A stretch of 64,000 bases of DNA, taken from the NCBI RefSeq assembly GCF_024294805.1, contig NZ_JANCLU010000002.1, positions 264,045-328,044 of the forward strand, given 5' to 3'. A program made the position numbers and the translations under genes. This DNA is from Alsobacter ponti. GTDB taxonomy: Bacteria > Pseudomonadota > Alphaproteobacteria > Rhizobiales > Beijerinckiaceae. How positions within the stretch are numbered: the first letter of the stretch is position 1; each line of letters begins with the position of its first letter. Of the stretch, positions 1 through 8,456 are shown in pieces. The notes under the pieces were generated by a model. That model did no database searches and was not told where the DNA came from. It saw only the letters and a program-made list of their open reading frames with translations.

Positions 1-2075
1 ATGCGCGCGGCGTCCTCCTCCGCCACGTGCGAGAGCACGAAGGAGACCAGCGCCCGGTACGACGCCTCGGTCTCGCGCTGGCGCAGATCGTTGCGCACGC
101 GCTCGGCGTAGACGATCTCGTCGCGGCGCAGCAGCACCTCCACCATGTTGCGCGGCAAGGGCCGCGCGTTGGAGAACAGGTCGACGACGAAGACGCGCTT
201 GCCGTCGTGGCCGCAGCGTTCGTTGACGAGGTCGAGCGGCGAATTGCTGACGATGCCGCCGTCCCAGTAGGCCTTGCCGTCGATCTCGGTCCACGGGAAC
301 CCCGGCGGCAGGCTGCCGCTGGCCAGCACGTGGTCGGGCGTGAGGTCGTCCACATAGCTGTCGAAGATGGCCAGCTTCGCGGTCGCCACGTCGACGGCGC
401 TGACGAGCAGGCGCACCGGGCTGCGCTTGAGCGCCGGGAAATCGACATAGCGCGCGATCAGCTCGCGCATCGGCGAGGTGTCGTAGAGGCTCGTCCAGTT
501 GGCCGGGTTCTCGAACACGCCGAGGCCGCTGGTCAGCCAGCGCGGCTGGAAGAAACCCGGCACGCCAAGCGTCAGGATCTGCGCCGCCGCCGCCGCGCCG
601 CGCATCGCCGCGCCGGGCAGCCCGGCGATGGCGACCGAGAGGTCGTTCCAGAAGGCGGCCAGCGCCTCGGACGCGCGGCCGGGATGGCTCGCCACGATGG
701 CCCCGTTGAACGCGCCGATCGACACGCCGGCGACGATGTCGGGCGTCACGCCGGCCTTCTCCAGCGCGCGCACGACACCCCATTCGTAAGCGCCCAGCGC
801 GCCGCCGCCCTGCAGGATCAGCGCGGTCTGGCGGGGCAGCTGGTCGAGCCGGAAGGAGGGGTTGGACAACTCGCCCTTCACGCGGGCCAGGTTCACGCGG
901 TGGCGAATCAGTCCCTCGGCCCAGCGGATTTCGTCGGGCTCGCGGCCCATGGCGAAGAAGGCGCGGGGCACGTCGTCGCGCAGATAGAACATCGAGAACG
1001 TCGTGCTCTCGGGGTCGCCGCGCGTCACCCAGTCCGACCCCTCGGAGGTCGCCCCCAGCACGCTGAATCCGGGGCTGCCGATTTCGCAGAAGAAGTAGGA
1101 CACCTCGTCGAAGCGCAGCCGCCGGCCGAGCATGTTGCGGGCCGCGAGCCGGCCCTGCTTCACCGCGTTGTCCCAGTGCTCGATGTGGCGCTGGCGGGCG
1201 AAGATCGGGTCGTAGAACAGCGTCACGTCGCCGGCGGCGAACACGTCCGGCGCGCTGGCGCGCATCTGCTCGTCGACGACGATGTAGCCGTCCTGCAGGG
1301 CGATGCCGCTTCCTGCCAGGAACGATGTGGCGGGCAGCACGCCGATGCTCACCACCACGAGGTCGGCCGGCACGTTCTCGCCCGAGACGCAGCGCACCGC
1401 GCGCACGCGGCCGCGGCCGGTCATCGTTTCGGCGTTGTCGTTGAGGAGCACGCGGATGCCGCGGGACTCGGCGAGACGGCGGAAGCGGTCCGAAAGCGCC
1501 GGCTGCATCAGCCTGTGCAGCAGCACCGGCCCGCGTTCGACGATGGTCACCGCCAGGCCGAGGTCCCGAAGCGCGAAGGCGATCTCCATGCCGAGGAAGC
1601 TGCCGCCGAGCACGACGGCGCTCTTGGCCTTCGCGGCGGCCTCGCGGATGGCGCGTGCGTCGGCCTTGGTGCGCAGCGTGAAGACGCCGGGCAGGTCGGC
1701 CCCCGGCACGGCCAGCGTGCGCGGCTCCGCTCCGGTGGCGATCAGCAGCTTGCCGTAGCCGATGTGGCCGCCATCGCTCGTGCGCACGACGTGGCGCGAC
1801 GGGTCCACCGCGACGACAAGCTGTCCGAGCCGAAGGTCGATGCGTTGCTCCTCGTAGAACGAGGCCGGGCGGATCGGGATTTCCAGCCGCGCCGGATCCC
1901 GCAGGCTCGACGCCTTCGACAAGGGCGGGCGGTGATAGGGCAGTTCCGTTTCGGCCGAGAGCAGGGCGATGGACCCGCCTTCCGACTCGGCGCGCAGCGT
2001 CTGCGCGGCGGTGACGGCGGCGACGCCGCCGCCGATGAGCAGGAAGTCGACCCGATGCGTCGGCGTGGAGGTCAT
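1..2075 (-). CDS. FAD-dependent pyridine nucleotide reductase fused to patatin-like phospholipase (3' end beyond window)
   Basis: The minus-strand frame stays open from the ATG at 2075 to position 1, giving 691 residues without a stop, so the 3' end lies outside the window. Residues ~8-400 are a ferredoxin/putidaredoxin-reductase type flavoprotein: N-terminal dinucleotide motif GGGVAA (15-20), a second nucleotide-binding motif VVLGGSFLGME, and the FAD motif DVFAAGDV. Residues ~415-650 are a patatin-like phospholipase: oxyanion loop GGGALG (~422), nucleophile elbow GVSIG (Ser ~450) and the DGG motif (Asp ~604). The frame runs straight through the junction. What is seen is an intact flavoprotein joined to an intact lipase dyad; a link between redox and lipid hydrolysis is inference. 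It is the most distal gene of the leftward IclR-side group, 150 bp after the enolase-family gene. Confidence 0.85.
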   Translation of the reverse strand, partial: MTSTPTHRVDFLLIGGGVAAVTAAQTLRAESEGGSIALLSAETELPYHRPPLSKASSLRDPARLEIPIRPASFYEEQRIDLRLGQLVVAVDPSRHVVRTSDGGHIGYGKLLIATGAEPRTLAVPGADLPGVFTLRTKADARAIREAAAKAKSAVVLGGSFLGMEIAFALRDLGLAVTIVERGPVLLHRLMQPALSDRFRRLAESRGIRVLLNDNAETMTGRGRVRAVRCVSGENVPADLVVVSIGVLPATSFLAGSGIALQDGYIVVDEQMRASAPDVFAAGDVTLFYDPIFARQRHIEHWDNAVKQGRLAARNMLGRRLRFDEVSYFFCEIGSPGFSVLGATSEGSDWVTRGDPESTTFSMFYLRDDVPRAFFAMGREPDEIRWAEGLIRHRVNLARVKGELSNPSFRLDQLPRQTALILQGGGALGAYEWGVVRALEKAGVTPDIVAGVSIGAFNGAIVASHPGRASEALAAFWNDLSVAIAGLPGAAMRGAAAAAQILTLGVPGFFQPRWLTSGLGVFENPANWTSLYDTSPMRELIARYVDFPALKRSPVRLLVSAVDVATAKLAIFDSYVDDLTPDHVLASGSLPPGFPWTEIDGKAYWDGGIVSNSPLDLVNERCGHDGKRVFVVDLFSNARPLPRNMVEVLLRRDEIVYAERVRNDLRQRETEASYRALVSFVLSHVAEEDAAR

Positions 2076-2225
2076 GGGCGGGCGGTCCGGGCGGTCGATG
2101 GCGGGCTTCGGGGCGAAGTCCGGGTTCGCATTGGCCCGAAATCGCGGCGGAATCCAGCCCTATCGACGAACGGCCGACGCATAGCGCCTTTTCGTGAACG
2201 CAAGCTTGCGCCGCGTGCCGCCGCT

Positions 2226-3344
2226 TCAATCCCCCTTGAACACCGCGACCGTGCAGCGGTCGATCTCGTCCCAGTCCAGCTCCATGCCGAGCCCCGCGCC
2301 GGTGGGCACGCGCGCGACGCCGCCCTCGATCGGCAGCTCGCCGGCGAGGCCGAAGGCGAAGTCCTCGATCGGGTACAGCACCTCGAAGAACTCGCAGTTC
2401 CGGATCGCCGCGCAGCAGTGCAGGTTGACGACTTCCAGCGGGTGGAAGATCGAGGTGTGGACCTCGCAGTTGACGCCGAACGCCTCGGCGAGCCTCGCCG
2501 TCTTGAGCACGCCGGTGATGCCGCCGGTCCAGGACACATCGGCGCGCACCCGGTCGACGACGCGCGTGGAGATGCACTCGGCCACGCTGTAGGGGTGCTT
2601 GGCGATGACCTCCGTGCCGACCACCGGGATGTCGAGCACGCGGGTCAGCTCGCGCAGGGCGTGGACGTCCTCGTCGAACAGCGGCTCCTCCAGCCAGTGG
2701 TAGTTCATGCGCTCCAGCTCGCGGCCGAAGCGGATCGCCTGCTCGAGATTGAACGAGGCGACCGGGTCCGACATCAGGCAGTAGTCCGGCCCCACGGCGG
2801 CGCGGGCCGCCTCGTGGGCGGCGAGGTCCTCGGCCCAGGAGCGGCCGGGCGGGTGCAGCTTGTAGCCGGCGAGCCCCTGGCGTTGCGCCGCCGCCGCCTG
2901 CTCGCCGTAGGCCTCAGCCGAGCCCAGCACCATCGAGCTGGCGTAGATCGGAACCTCGTCCCGATACGCCCCGATATACTTGGCGAGCGGCTGCCCGGCC
3001 TGCTGCGCGCCGAGCAGCCAGAGGCAGACGTCGAACGGCCCGTAGGCGTAGATCGGCAGGTGGCCCCACCAGCGGTCGGCGACGCGGAAATCGTGCCAGG
3101 CCTTCTCGCGGTCGCGCGCGTCGCGGCCGAGCAGGAAGGGGCGCATGCTGTCGGCGATCAGCCGGCCCGCGCCTTGAGCGGAGCGGCCGGCGAAGCCGAA
3201 CATCGACGCCGACAGCCCGGCGTCCGTCCCCACTGTGACCACCAGGAACTCGAAGCCCTGGAAATCGCCCGTGCGGTGCGCCGAGGCCCCGAAGCGCTCC
3301 GCCCCGCGCCGGCAGGCGCGCACCTCGACCGACGTGATCCTCAT
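2226..3344 (-). CDS. Mandelate racemase/muconate lactonizing (enolase superfamily) enzyme
   Basis: This 372-residue protein has the layout of the mandelate racemase subgroup. Metal ligands fall at the expected spacing: Asp193 (in MSDP), Glu219 (WLEEP) and Glu245 (GTEVI). The acid/base pair on the other face is Asp269 (RADVSW) with His296 (EVHTS). At the position of the usual Lys-x-Lys there is Lys162-x-His164 (YKLH), so the stereochemical side may differ from the classic racemase. Members abstract the proton alpha to a carboxylate and racemise or dehydrate hydroxy or sugar acids; the substrate cannot be read here. The start is supported by GGGAGG just upstream. It lies 43 bp downstream of the SDR gene in the leftward catabolic operon. 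Confidence 0.88.
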   Translation of the reverse strand: MRITSVEVRACRRGAERFGASAHRTGDFQGFEFLVVTVGTDAGLSASMFGFAGRSAQGAGRLIADSMRPFLLGRDARDREKAWHDFRVADRWWGHLPIYAYGPFDVCLWLLGAQQAGQPLAKYIGAYRDEVPIYASSMVLGSAEAYGEQAAAAQRQGLAGYKLHPPGRSWAEDLAAHEAARAAVGPDYCLMSDPVASFNLEQAIRFGRELERMNYHWLEEPLFDEDVHALRELTRVLDIPVVGTEVIAKHPYSVAECISTRVVDRVRADVSWTGGITGVLKTARLAEAFGVNCEVHTSIFHPLEVVNLHCCAAIRNCEFFEVLYPIEDFAFGLAGELPIEGGVARVPTGAGLGMELDWDEIDRCTVAVFKGD

Positions 3345-3387
3345 CGCGTTCCTCCCGGCTTCCTTTGTGTCGTCCCGTCCGCCCGTC

Positions 3388-4167
3388 TCAGGGAGAGAGC
3401 AGCCCGCCGTTCACCTCGATCACTTGCCCGGTGACGTAGCCCGAGAGCCGGTTGCTGGCGAGCCAGAGATAGGCCCCCACGCAGTCCTCCGGCGCGCCGA
3501 TGCGGCCCAGCGGGATCGACCTCCGCGCCGTCTCGATGGCGGTGTCGTCGGTCAGCCGCTCGTGGATCGAGGTCATGATGAAGCCCGGCGCGACCGCGTT
3601 GACGCGCACGCCGTCCGGCGCCAGCTCGCGGGCGAGCGAGCGCGTGAGCGAGCTGACCGCCGCCTTGGCCGCCGCGTAGACGCCCGAACCCGGCCCGCCG
3701 CCGTTGCGCGCGGCGATGGAGCTGGTGCTGACGATGACGCCGTCGCCGGACGCCTTCAAGAGCGGCGCGGCGGCCCGGCAGGCCTCGAACACCGAGGTGA
3801 GGTTGAGGTCCATCACGGTGCGGTAGAAATCGTCGGGCGTCTCGCTGGCGCGCACGCGGGCGATCATGTCGCCGGCGTTGTTGACCAGGATGTCGAGGCC
3901 GCCGAGCCGGTCGGCGGCGCGCTCGACGAGCGCGGTCGCGGCGCCCGGCCGCGACAGGTCCGCGGATTCGGCCCACGCCTCGCCGCCCTCGGCCTGGATG
4001 GCGTCGACGACCTCCGCGGCGGCCTCGAAGTTGCGATGGTAGTGGACCACGACGCGCGTGCCGCACGCGGCCATGGCGCGCGCCACCGCCGCGCCGATGC
4101 CGACGCTGCCGCCGGTGACGAGCGCGCGCCGGCCGGCGAGGTCGGCGAAGCTCCAGGGGTGGGTCAT
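3388..4167 (-). CDS. SDR family NAD(P)-dependent oxidoreductase
   Basis: A classical short-chain dehydrogenase/reductase of 259 residues. Visible are the cofactor glycine motif TGGSVGIG (18-25), the structural NNAG (96-99), a serine-rich strand STSS (147-150) and the catalytic Tyr164-x3-Lys168 (YAAAK), followed by PGFIMT. It resembles the FabG/glucose-dehydrogenase branch and probably oxidises or reduces a hydroxyacyl or hydroxyacid intermediate. The neighbouring MaoC hydratase makes a hydration-oxidation pair plausible. The start ATG at 4167 lies one base beyond the stop of the MaoC gene, which suggests translational coupling. Confidence 0.92.
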   Translation of the reverse strand: MTHPWSFADLAGRRALVTGGSVGIGAAVARAMAACGTRVVVHYHRNFEAAAEVVDAIQAEGGEAWAESADLSRPGAATALVERAADRLGGLDILVNNAGDMIARVRASETPDDFYRTVMDLNLTSVFEACRAAAPLLKASGDGVIVSTSSIAARNGGGPGSGVYAAAKAAVSSLTRSLARELAPDGVRVNAVAPGFIMTSIHERLTDDTAIETARRSIPLGRIGAPEDCVGAYLWLASNRLSGYVTGQVIEVNGGLLSP

Positions 4168-4168
4168 G

Positions 4169-4627
4169 TCACGCCCCTCCGTCGTCGCGCATCTCGACCA
4201 TCAGCAGGTGGTCGAAGGCGAGCACGGTCTCGCCGCGCTGGTTGATGACGGCGCCGCGCTCGACGACGCGGCCCTGGCCGGGACGCTTCGGGTCCGGCGT
4301 CTTCTCGGCGATGGTCAGCACGGTGTGGATGGTGTCGCCGATGAACACCGGCTTGATGAAGCGCATCCGGTCGTAGCCGTAGGTGAAGGCGACGGGGTTG
4401 ATGACCCCCGCCGTCAGGCCGACGCCGATGGTCAGCACCATGGTGCCGTGCGCGATGCGCCGGCCGAACGGCGTCGCCTTGGCGAACTCCTCGTCCATGT
4501 GGTGCGGGAAGAAATCCCCCGAATGCCCGGCGTGGACGACGAAATCCGTCTCGGTGATGGTGCGGCCGTGCGTCCGGCGCTCGGCCCCCACCACGTAGTC
4601 CTCGAAATACTGGATCACGGTCGTCAT
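4169..4627 (-). CDS. MaoC-like (R)-specific enoyl-CoA hydratase
   Basis: A 152-residue single hot-dog protein. It carries the hydratase-2 signature: Asp38-x4-His43 in GDFFPHH, then PFGRRIAHG, the dyad that hydrates enoyl-CoA thioesters. The chosen start (MTTVIQYFEDY) overlaps the upstream IclR stop by four bases (ATGA); a much longer frame running upstream through it is only an antisense reading of other genes. Together with the SDR it could hydrate and then oxidise a CoA intermediate. The second MaoC protein, at 10808-11323 on the other arm, is a distant paralogue: both share a YGYDR core and VKPVFIGDT / IKPVFIGDT. Confidence 0.9.
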   Translation of the reverse strand: MTTVIQYFEDYVVGAERRTHGRTITETDFVVHAGHSGDFFPHHMDEEFAKATPFGRRIAHGTMVLTIGVGLTAGVINPVAFTYGYDRMRFIKPVFIGDTIHTVLTIAEKTPDPKRPGQGRVVERGAVINQRGETVLAFDHLLMVEMRDDGGA

Positions 4628-5475
4628 TCGCGTCTCCCCCCTGCGTCGAGGCGATTCTGGTAGTCGCCGCCTCCGATCGCCCTGGTGATCTCCTCGGCCG
4701 CCGCGCGCATGCGCCCGCGCGCCACATCGACCTCCTGGCGCAGAGGCGCGACGGCGAGGAACGGCATCGCCAGAACCGCGGCGACGTCGCCGTGGGCGTC
4801 GAAGATCGGCCAGCATATGTCGATGACGCCGGCAAGCCACTCGCCGGCGACTTCCTCGAAGCCGCGGGCGCGGATGCGCGCCACCCGCGCCTCCACGTCG
4901 GGCGGCGCCTTGCGCTCGGCCCCTTCGGGAGTGGGAGAGCGGCGCGGCGTCCCGGCCTCGCAGCCGAAGGCCAGCATGACGCGCCCGGAGGCGGTCGCGC
5001 CGAGCGGATAGCGCGTGCCGGCGCGCACGAACACGCCGGCCGGGCCGGGCGCCTCGACGCTGAGCGACACCAGGATCTCGCCCTCGTCCGGCACCGAGAG
5101 ATGGCAGGACTGGCGCAGCTCGCGGGCGAGGGCGCGCATCTCGGGCAGGGCGATGTCGGCGAGGCGCTTGGCGGGCGGATAGGCAGTCGCCAGCTCGAAC
5201 AGCCGGGTCGACAGGCGGTACGTGTCGCCCGCCGCGCGGGCGATCCAGCCGCGCCGCTGCAGCACGGAGAGCACGCGGAACAGCTCGCTCGGCGAGCGGC
5301 CGAGCGTCTGGGCGATTCCGGTCAGCGTCACCGGCTGTTCCTGGCCCGCCAGGAATTCCATCACGTCGAGGCCCTTCTCCAGCGCCGGCACGGCGTAGAC
5401 GCGCTGCGTGTCGCCGTCGTCGGCGGCGGCAGGGGCGATAGGCGCTTCCTCTTGCGGCTTGACAGTCTGTTTCAT
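4624..5475 (-). CDS. IclR family transcriptional regulator
   Basis: A 283-residue protein with an N-terminal winged HTH (~30-95: ALEKGLDVMEFL, then TLTGIAQTLGRSPSELFRVL and GWI) and a C-terminal IclR effector domain (~105-270: LARELRQSCHLS and VFVRAGTRYPLGATASGR). Such proteins sense small organic acids and act as repressors or activators of adjacent catabolic genes. The first ~30 residues are a poorly conserved acidic tail. It heads the leftward operon and faces the TRAP transporter operon across 115 bp, so it likely controls both arms and itself. Its stop overlaps the MaoC start. Confidence 0.92.
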   Translation of the reverse strand: MKQTVKPQEEAPIAPAAADDGDTQRVYAVPALEKGLDVMEFLAGQEQPVTLTGIAQTLGRSPSELFRVLSVLQRRGWIARAAGDTYRLSTRLFELATAYPPAKRLADIALPEMRALARELRQSCHLSVPDEGEILVSLSVEAPGPAGVFVRAGTRYPLGATASGRVMLAFGCEAGTPRRSPTPEGAERKAPPDVEARVARIRARGFEEVAGEWLAGVIDICWPIFDAHGDVAAVLAMPFLAVAPLRQEVDVARGRMRAAAEEITRAIGGGDYQNRLDAGGRRE

Positions 5476-5487
5476 GCGTCCCTATGT

Positions 5488-5511
5488 TTGACATGCGAAA
5501 ACGAATTTCGC
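5488..5511. promoter_or_regulatory. Divergent promoter with inverted repeat, probable IclR operator
   Basis: Between the IclR and dctP genes lies a perfect 6-bp inverted repeat with a 5-bp spacer, GCGAAA (5495-5500) / TTTCGC (5506-5511). It sits immediately downstream of a consensus-like -35 hexamer TTGACA (5488-5493) reading toward dctP. No well-placed consensus -10 follows. The position fits autoregulation plus control of the transporter; binding by this IclR is inference. Confidence 0.55.
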
Positions 5512-5590
5512 CAGTGAAATAACACTTGAGGAAACGTAGCACCGCGGCGCGTCGATGGCGACGAACCGCGCGAGCCCGGAGGAGGAGAGA

Positions 5591-6571
5591 ATGCGAATCA
5601 AGACGCTCGCGGCGGCGCTGGCCGCGCTCGCCGCGCTGGCCGCGCCGGCGGCCGCGCAGGACTTCAAGCTGCGGTTCGCGACCTCGGTCGCCAACACCCA
5701 GGAAGCTTCCTACAAGGAGATGGAGGCCTTCGCCCAGCGGGTGAAGGAGCGCTCCAAGGGGCGCATCGAGCTGCAGCTGTTCCCGGCCGAGCAGCTCGGC
5801 GCGCAGAAGAAGGTCAACGAGATGATCAGCTCGGGGGCCAACATCATGAACATGACGGACTACGGCCAGATGGGCCAGTTCGCGCCGGACGCCGGCGTGC
5901 TGGCCGGGCCGTACATCTTCGGCAGCGTCGAGGAGGCCAACCGCCTGTTCGCGTCGCCGGTGTTCAAGCAGGTCTCCGACCAGCTCGAGCAGAAGGGCAT
6001 CAAGATCATCATGGCCAACGGCCTGTTCGGCGCGCGCCACATGATCGCCGACAAGCCCATCCGCAAGCCCGACGACCTCAAGGGCCTGACGATGCGCGTG
6101 CCGCCGTCGCCCATCATGGTCGAGACGTTCAAGGCGTTCGGCGCGCGGCCCACCGAGATCGCCTGGGGCGAGGTCTACAACGCCCTGCAGTCCAACGTCG
6201 CCAACGGGGCCGAGGCGCCGTTCGGGGCCATCTGGGGCTCCAAGCTGCAGGAAGTGCGCAAGATCGTCTCCAAGACGAACCACCAGATCATGTTCACGAC
6301 CTGGGTGACGAGCGCCAACTTCTTCAAGAACCTGCCGCCGGATCTCCAGCAGATCCTGATGGAGGAAGGCAAGACCTCCGCCGCCAACCTGACGAAGGCG
6401 ACGGTCGACCAGGACGACGAGTTCGCCAGGACGCTGGAGAAGGCGGGCGTGCAGATCATCTCCGACGTCGACGTTCCCGCCTTCCAGAAGGCCAGCGCCG
6501 GCGTCTACCAGTCGCTGCCCAACCTCACGCCGGGCTTCGTCGACAAGGCCCGCGCCGCGATGGCCAAGTAG
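5591..6571 (+). CDS. dctP: TRAP transporter substrate-binding protein (DctP family)
   Basis: A 326-residue periplasmic receptor. I chose the ATG at 5591 because GGAGGAGAG directly precedes it and a clean signal peptide follows (MRIKTLAAALAALAALAAPAAA, cut before QD); upstream in-frame starts would spoil this. The mature part has DctP features: LRFATSVANTQ at the start, ELQLFPAEQLG, the MRVPPSP loop that carries the conserved arginine for the substrate carboxylate, and ANGAEAPFGAIW. It delivers an organic anion to the DctQM permease. The substrate is not evident, though a carboxylate is likely from the family and from the CoA-linked enzymes nearby. First gene of the rightward operon. Confidence 0.93.
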   Translation: MRIKTLAAALAALAALAAPAAAQDFKLRFATSVANTQEASYKEMEAFAQRVKERSKGRIELQLFPAEQLGAQKKVNEMISSGANIMNMTDYGQMGQFAPDAGVLAGPYIFGSVEEANRLFASPVFKQVSDQLEQKGIKIIMANGLFGARHMIADKPIRKPDDLKGLTMRVPPSPIMVETFKAFGARPTEIAWGEVYNALQSNVANGAEAPFGAIWGSKLQEVRKIVSKTNHQIMFTTWVTSANFFKNLPPDLQQILMEEGKTSAANLTKATVDQDDEFARTLEKAGVQIISDVDVPAFQKASAGVYQSLPNLTPGFVDKARAAMAK

Positions 6572-6578
6572 GCCTGTC

Positions 6579-6611
6579 CGGACGCCCGGCTCGGCCGGGC
6601 GTCCGTTTTTT
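6579..6611 (+). terminator. Rho-independent terminator/attenuator between dctP and dctQ
   Basis: An 11-bp perfect GC stem (CGGACGCCCGG with CCGGGCGTCCG, loop CTCGG) is followed by six T. It sits within the operon 8 bp after dctP, so it probably lowers read-through and keeps the binding protein in excess over the permease. Confidence 0.8.
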
Positions 6612-6634
6612 CCTTGGTGGACGGAGACAGAGCC

Positions 6635-7153
6635 ATGGCCGCAGCCGACGAGCTGAGCGCGCCGCGAACGAGGACGCGCGACATCCTCGACTTTCCCCTG
6701 GAGGACGTCATTTCCGGCGTGTGCATGGTCGTCGTGGTCGGCGCCGTGCTGTGGGGCGTGCTGACCCGCTACGTGTTCCCGCAGCCGGCGGCGTGGAGCT
6801 ACGAGGTGGCGACCATCGGCTTCGCCTGGCTCACCTTCTTCGGCGCGGCGGCCGGCGTGCGCTACCGGCTGCACTCGGACATCGACGTGTTCGTCGCCAT
6901 GTTCCCGCAGGGGGCGCAGCGCGCCGTGGCGCTGTTCAACTTCTGGATGCTGGCCGCCTTCTTCGCCGCGCTGGCGGTGTTCTTCGCGGTGCATACCGTC
7001 GACGCCCACAAGTCGCTCACCATCGCGCTCAACCTGCCGCGCTCGATCATCTACGCGCCGCTGTCGCTGGCGAGCGCGCTGATGCTGCTGCGCCACGTCC
7101 AGGTGTGGCGCAATCCCGACCGCTTCCAGATGCACGAGGCGAACATCACATGA
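6635..7153 (+). CDS. dctQ: TRAP transporter small permease (DctQ family)
   Basis: A 172-residue membrane protein with four predicted helices (approx. residues 24-48, 55-75, 95-120, 135-155), the usual DctQ size. The ATG at 6635 has GGAGA about 7 bases upstream; an in-frame TTG 21 bases earlier is less likely. Family-type features include the segment LTRYVFPQPAAWSYEVATI and FFGAAAGVRYRLHSDIDVF. It pairs with DctM in the sodium-driven uptake complex. Its stop overlaps the dctM ATG (ATGA), so the two are translationally coupled. Confidence 0.92.
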   Translation: MAAADELSAPRTRTRDILDFPLEDVISGVCMVVVVGAVLWGVLTRYVFPQPAAWSYEVATIGFAWLTFFGAAAGVRYRLHSDIDVFVAMFPQGAQRAVALFNFWMLAAFFAALAVFFAVHTVDAHKSLTIALNLPRSIIYAPLSLASALMLLRHVQVWRNPDRFQMHEANIT

Positions 7154-8445
7154 CCGCGCTTTCGCCCTGGCTGCCCTCGCTCCTGATGTTCGTGCTGTTC
7201 GCGCTGCGCACGCCCGTGACCTGGGCGATGGCCATCCCGGCGCTGCTGTTCTTCGTGCTGAACCGGCAGGACGTCCCGCTCTCCACCTTCGCGCAGGAGC
7301 TGACGGAGGGGACGCAGTCGATCTCCCTGCTGGCCCTGCCGTTCTTCGTGCTGGCCGGCGCCATCATGAACGCGGCCGGCATCACGCGCCGCCTGCTCAA
7401 CGTCGCCGAGATCCTGGTCGGCCACATGACCGGCGCGCTCGCGCAGATGTGCATCGTGCTGGCCACCATGCTGGGCGGGCTCACCGCCTCGTCGAACGCG
7501 GATTCGGCGATCCTGTCCAAGACCATCGGCATCCAGATGGCGCGGCGCAACTACTCGCCCGCCTTCGCCGCCGTCATCACCTCCTGCTCGTCGATCATCG
7601 CCGCGCTGATCCCGCCGTCGATCGGCCTCATCGTCTACGGCTACCTCACCGAGACCTCGGTGGGGCGGCTGTTCGCGGCCGGCATCGTGCCGGGGCTGCT
7701 GCTGGGGCTCGGGCTGATGCTGACCACCTGGGTGGTGGCCGTGCGCCGGGGCTACGGGCCCCAGCGCGACAAGCGCGCAACGGCGGCGGAAATCCGCCAG
7801 GCGCTGCTCGACGGCCTGTGGGCGCTCTCCATTCCCTTCGTGATCCTGTTCGGCACGCGCTATGGCATCTTCACGACGACCGAGTCCGGCGCGGTGGTGG
7901 TCGCCTACGTGCTGGTGATCGGGCTCGTCGTCTACCGCGCCTTCCCGCTGAAGGCGCTGCCGGCGATCATCCAGGACGCCGTGCTCGACACCAGCGCCGT
8001 GATGATCATGATCTGCGCCGCCTCGGCCTTCGGCTTCTATCTCGCCTGGGAAATGGTGCCGCAGAAGCTCGCCGCCGGCCTCGAGGGGCAGTGGAACCCG
8101 ACATCGCTGCTGCTGGTCATCAACGTGCTGCTGATCATCATCGGCACCGCCATCGAGGGGTCGTCGGCGCTGATCGTGCTGACGCCGATCCTCCTGCCGA
8201 TGACGCAGAAGGCGGGCATCGACCCGGTGCATTTCGGCGTGGTGATGGTGGCCAACCTCACCATCGCGGGCGTCACGCCACCGGTCGGCGGCATGATGTA
8301 CATCGCCTCGCGCGTGCTCGGCGTGCCGATGCGCGACTACGCCATCGAGGTGTTCCCCTATCTGGCGATGATGTGCTTGCTGCTGGTGATCCTGAGCGTG
8401 TTCCCCGGGCTCACTCTGTGGCTGCCCAACCTCATGTACAACTGA
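7150..8445 (+). CDS. dctM: TRAP transporter large permease (DctM family)
   Basis: A 431-residue polytopic protein, the catalytic membrane subunit of a TRAP importer, in the inner membrane. It shows the DctM pattern: [20 protein letters not shown] near residue 70, [14 protein letters not shown], a conserved [22 protein letters not shown] hairpin region, and the C-terminal [19 protein letters not shown]. The start ATG overlaps dctQ. The longer upstream in-frame reading is out of family and ignored. It uses a sodium gradient to move the ligand handed over by DctP. Confidence 0.94.
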   Translation: MTALSPWLPSLLMFVLFALRTPVTWAMAIPALLFFVLNRQDVPLSTFAQELTEGTQSISLLALPFFVLAGAIMNAAGITRRLLNVAEILVGHMTGALAQMCIVLATMLGGLTASSNADSAILSKTIGIQMARRNYSPAFAAVITSCSSIIAALIPPSIGLIVYGYLTETSVGRLFAAGIVPGLLLGLGLMLTTWVVAVRRGYGPQRDKRATAAEIRQALLDGLWALSIPFVILFGTRYGIFTTTESGAVVVAYVLVIGLVVYRAFPLKALPAIIQDAVLDTSAVMIMICAASAFGFYLAWEMVPQKLAAGLEGQWNPTSLLLVINVLLIIIGTAIEGSSALIVLTPILLPMTQKAGIDPVHFGVVMVANLTIAGVTPPVGGMMYIASRVLGVPMRDYAIEVFPYLAMMCLLLVILSVFPGLTLWLPNLMYN

Positions 8446-8456
8446 CGGAGAACGTG

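Noticed and set aside
27-3434. 1135-residue plus-strand open frame
   Set aside because: It is the antisense of the FAD-patatin and enolase-family genes; Arg/His/Ala/Gly-rich with no family motifs, typical of high-GC shadow frames.
4169-7135. 988-residue minus-strand frame opposite the TRAP operon
   Set aside because: Only its last 152 residues are a real gene (MaoC); the rest is antisense of IclR-frame shift and dctPQ.
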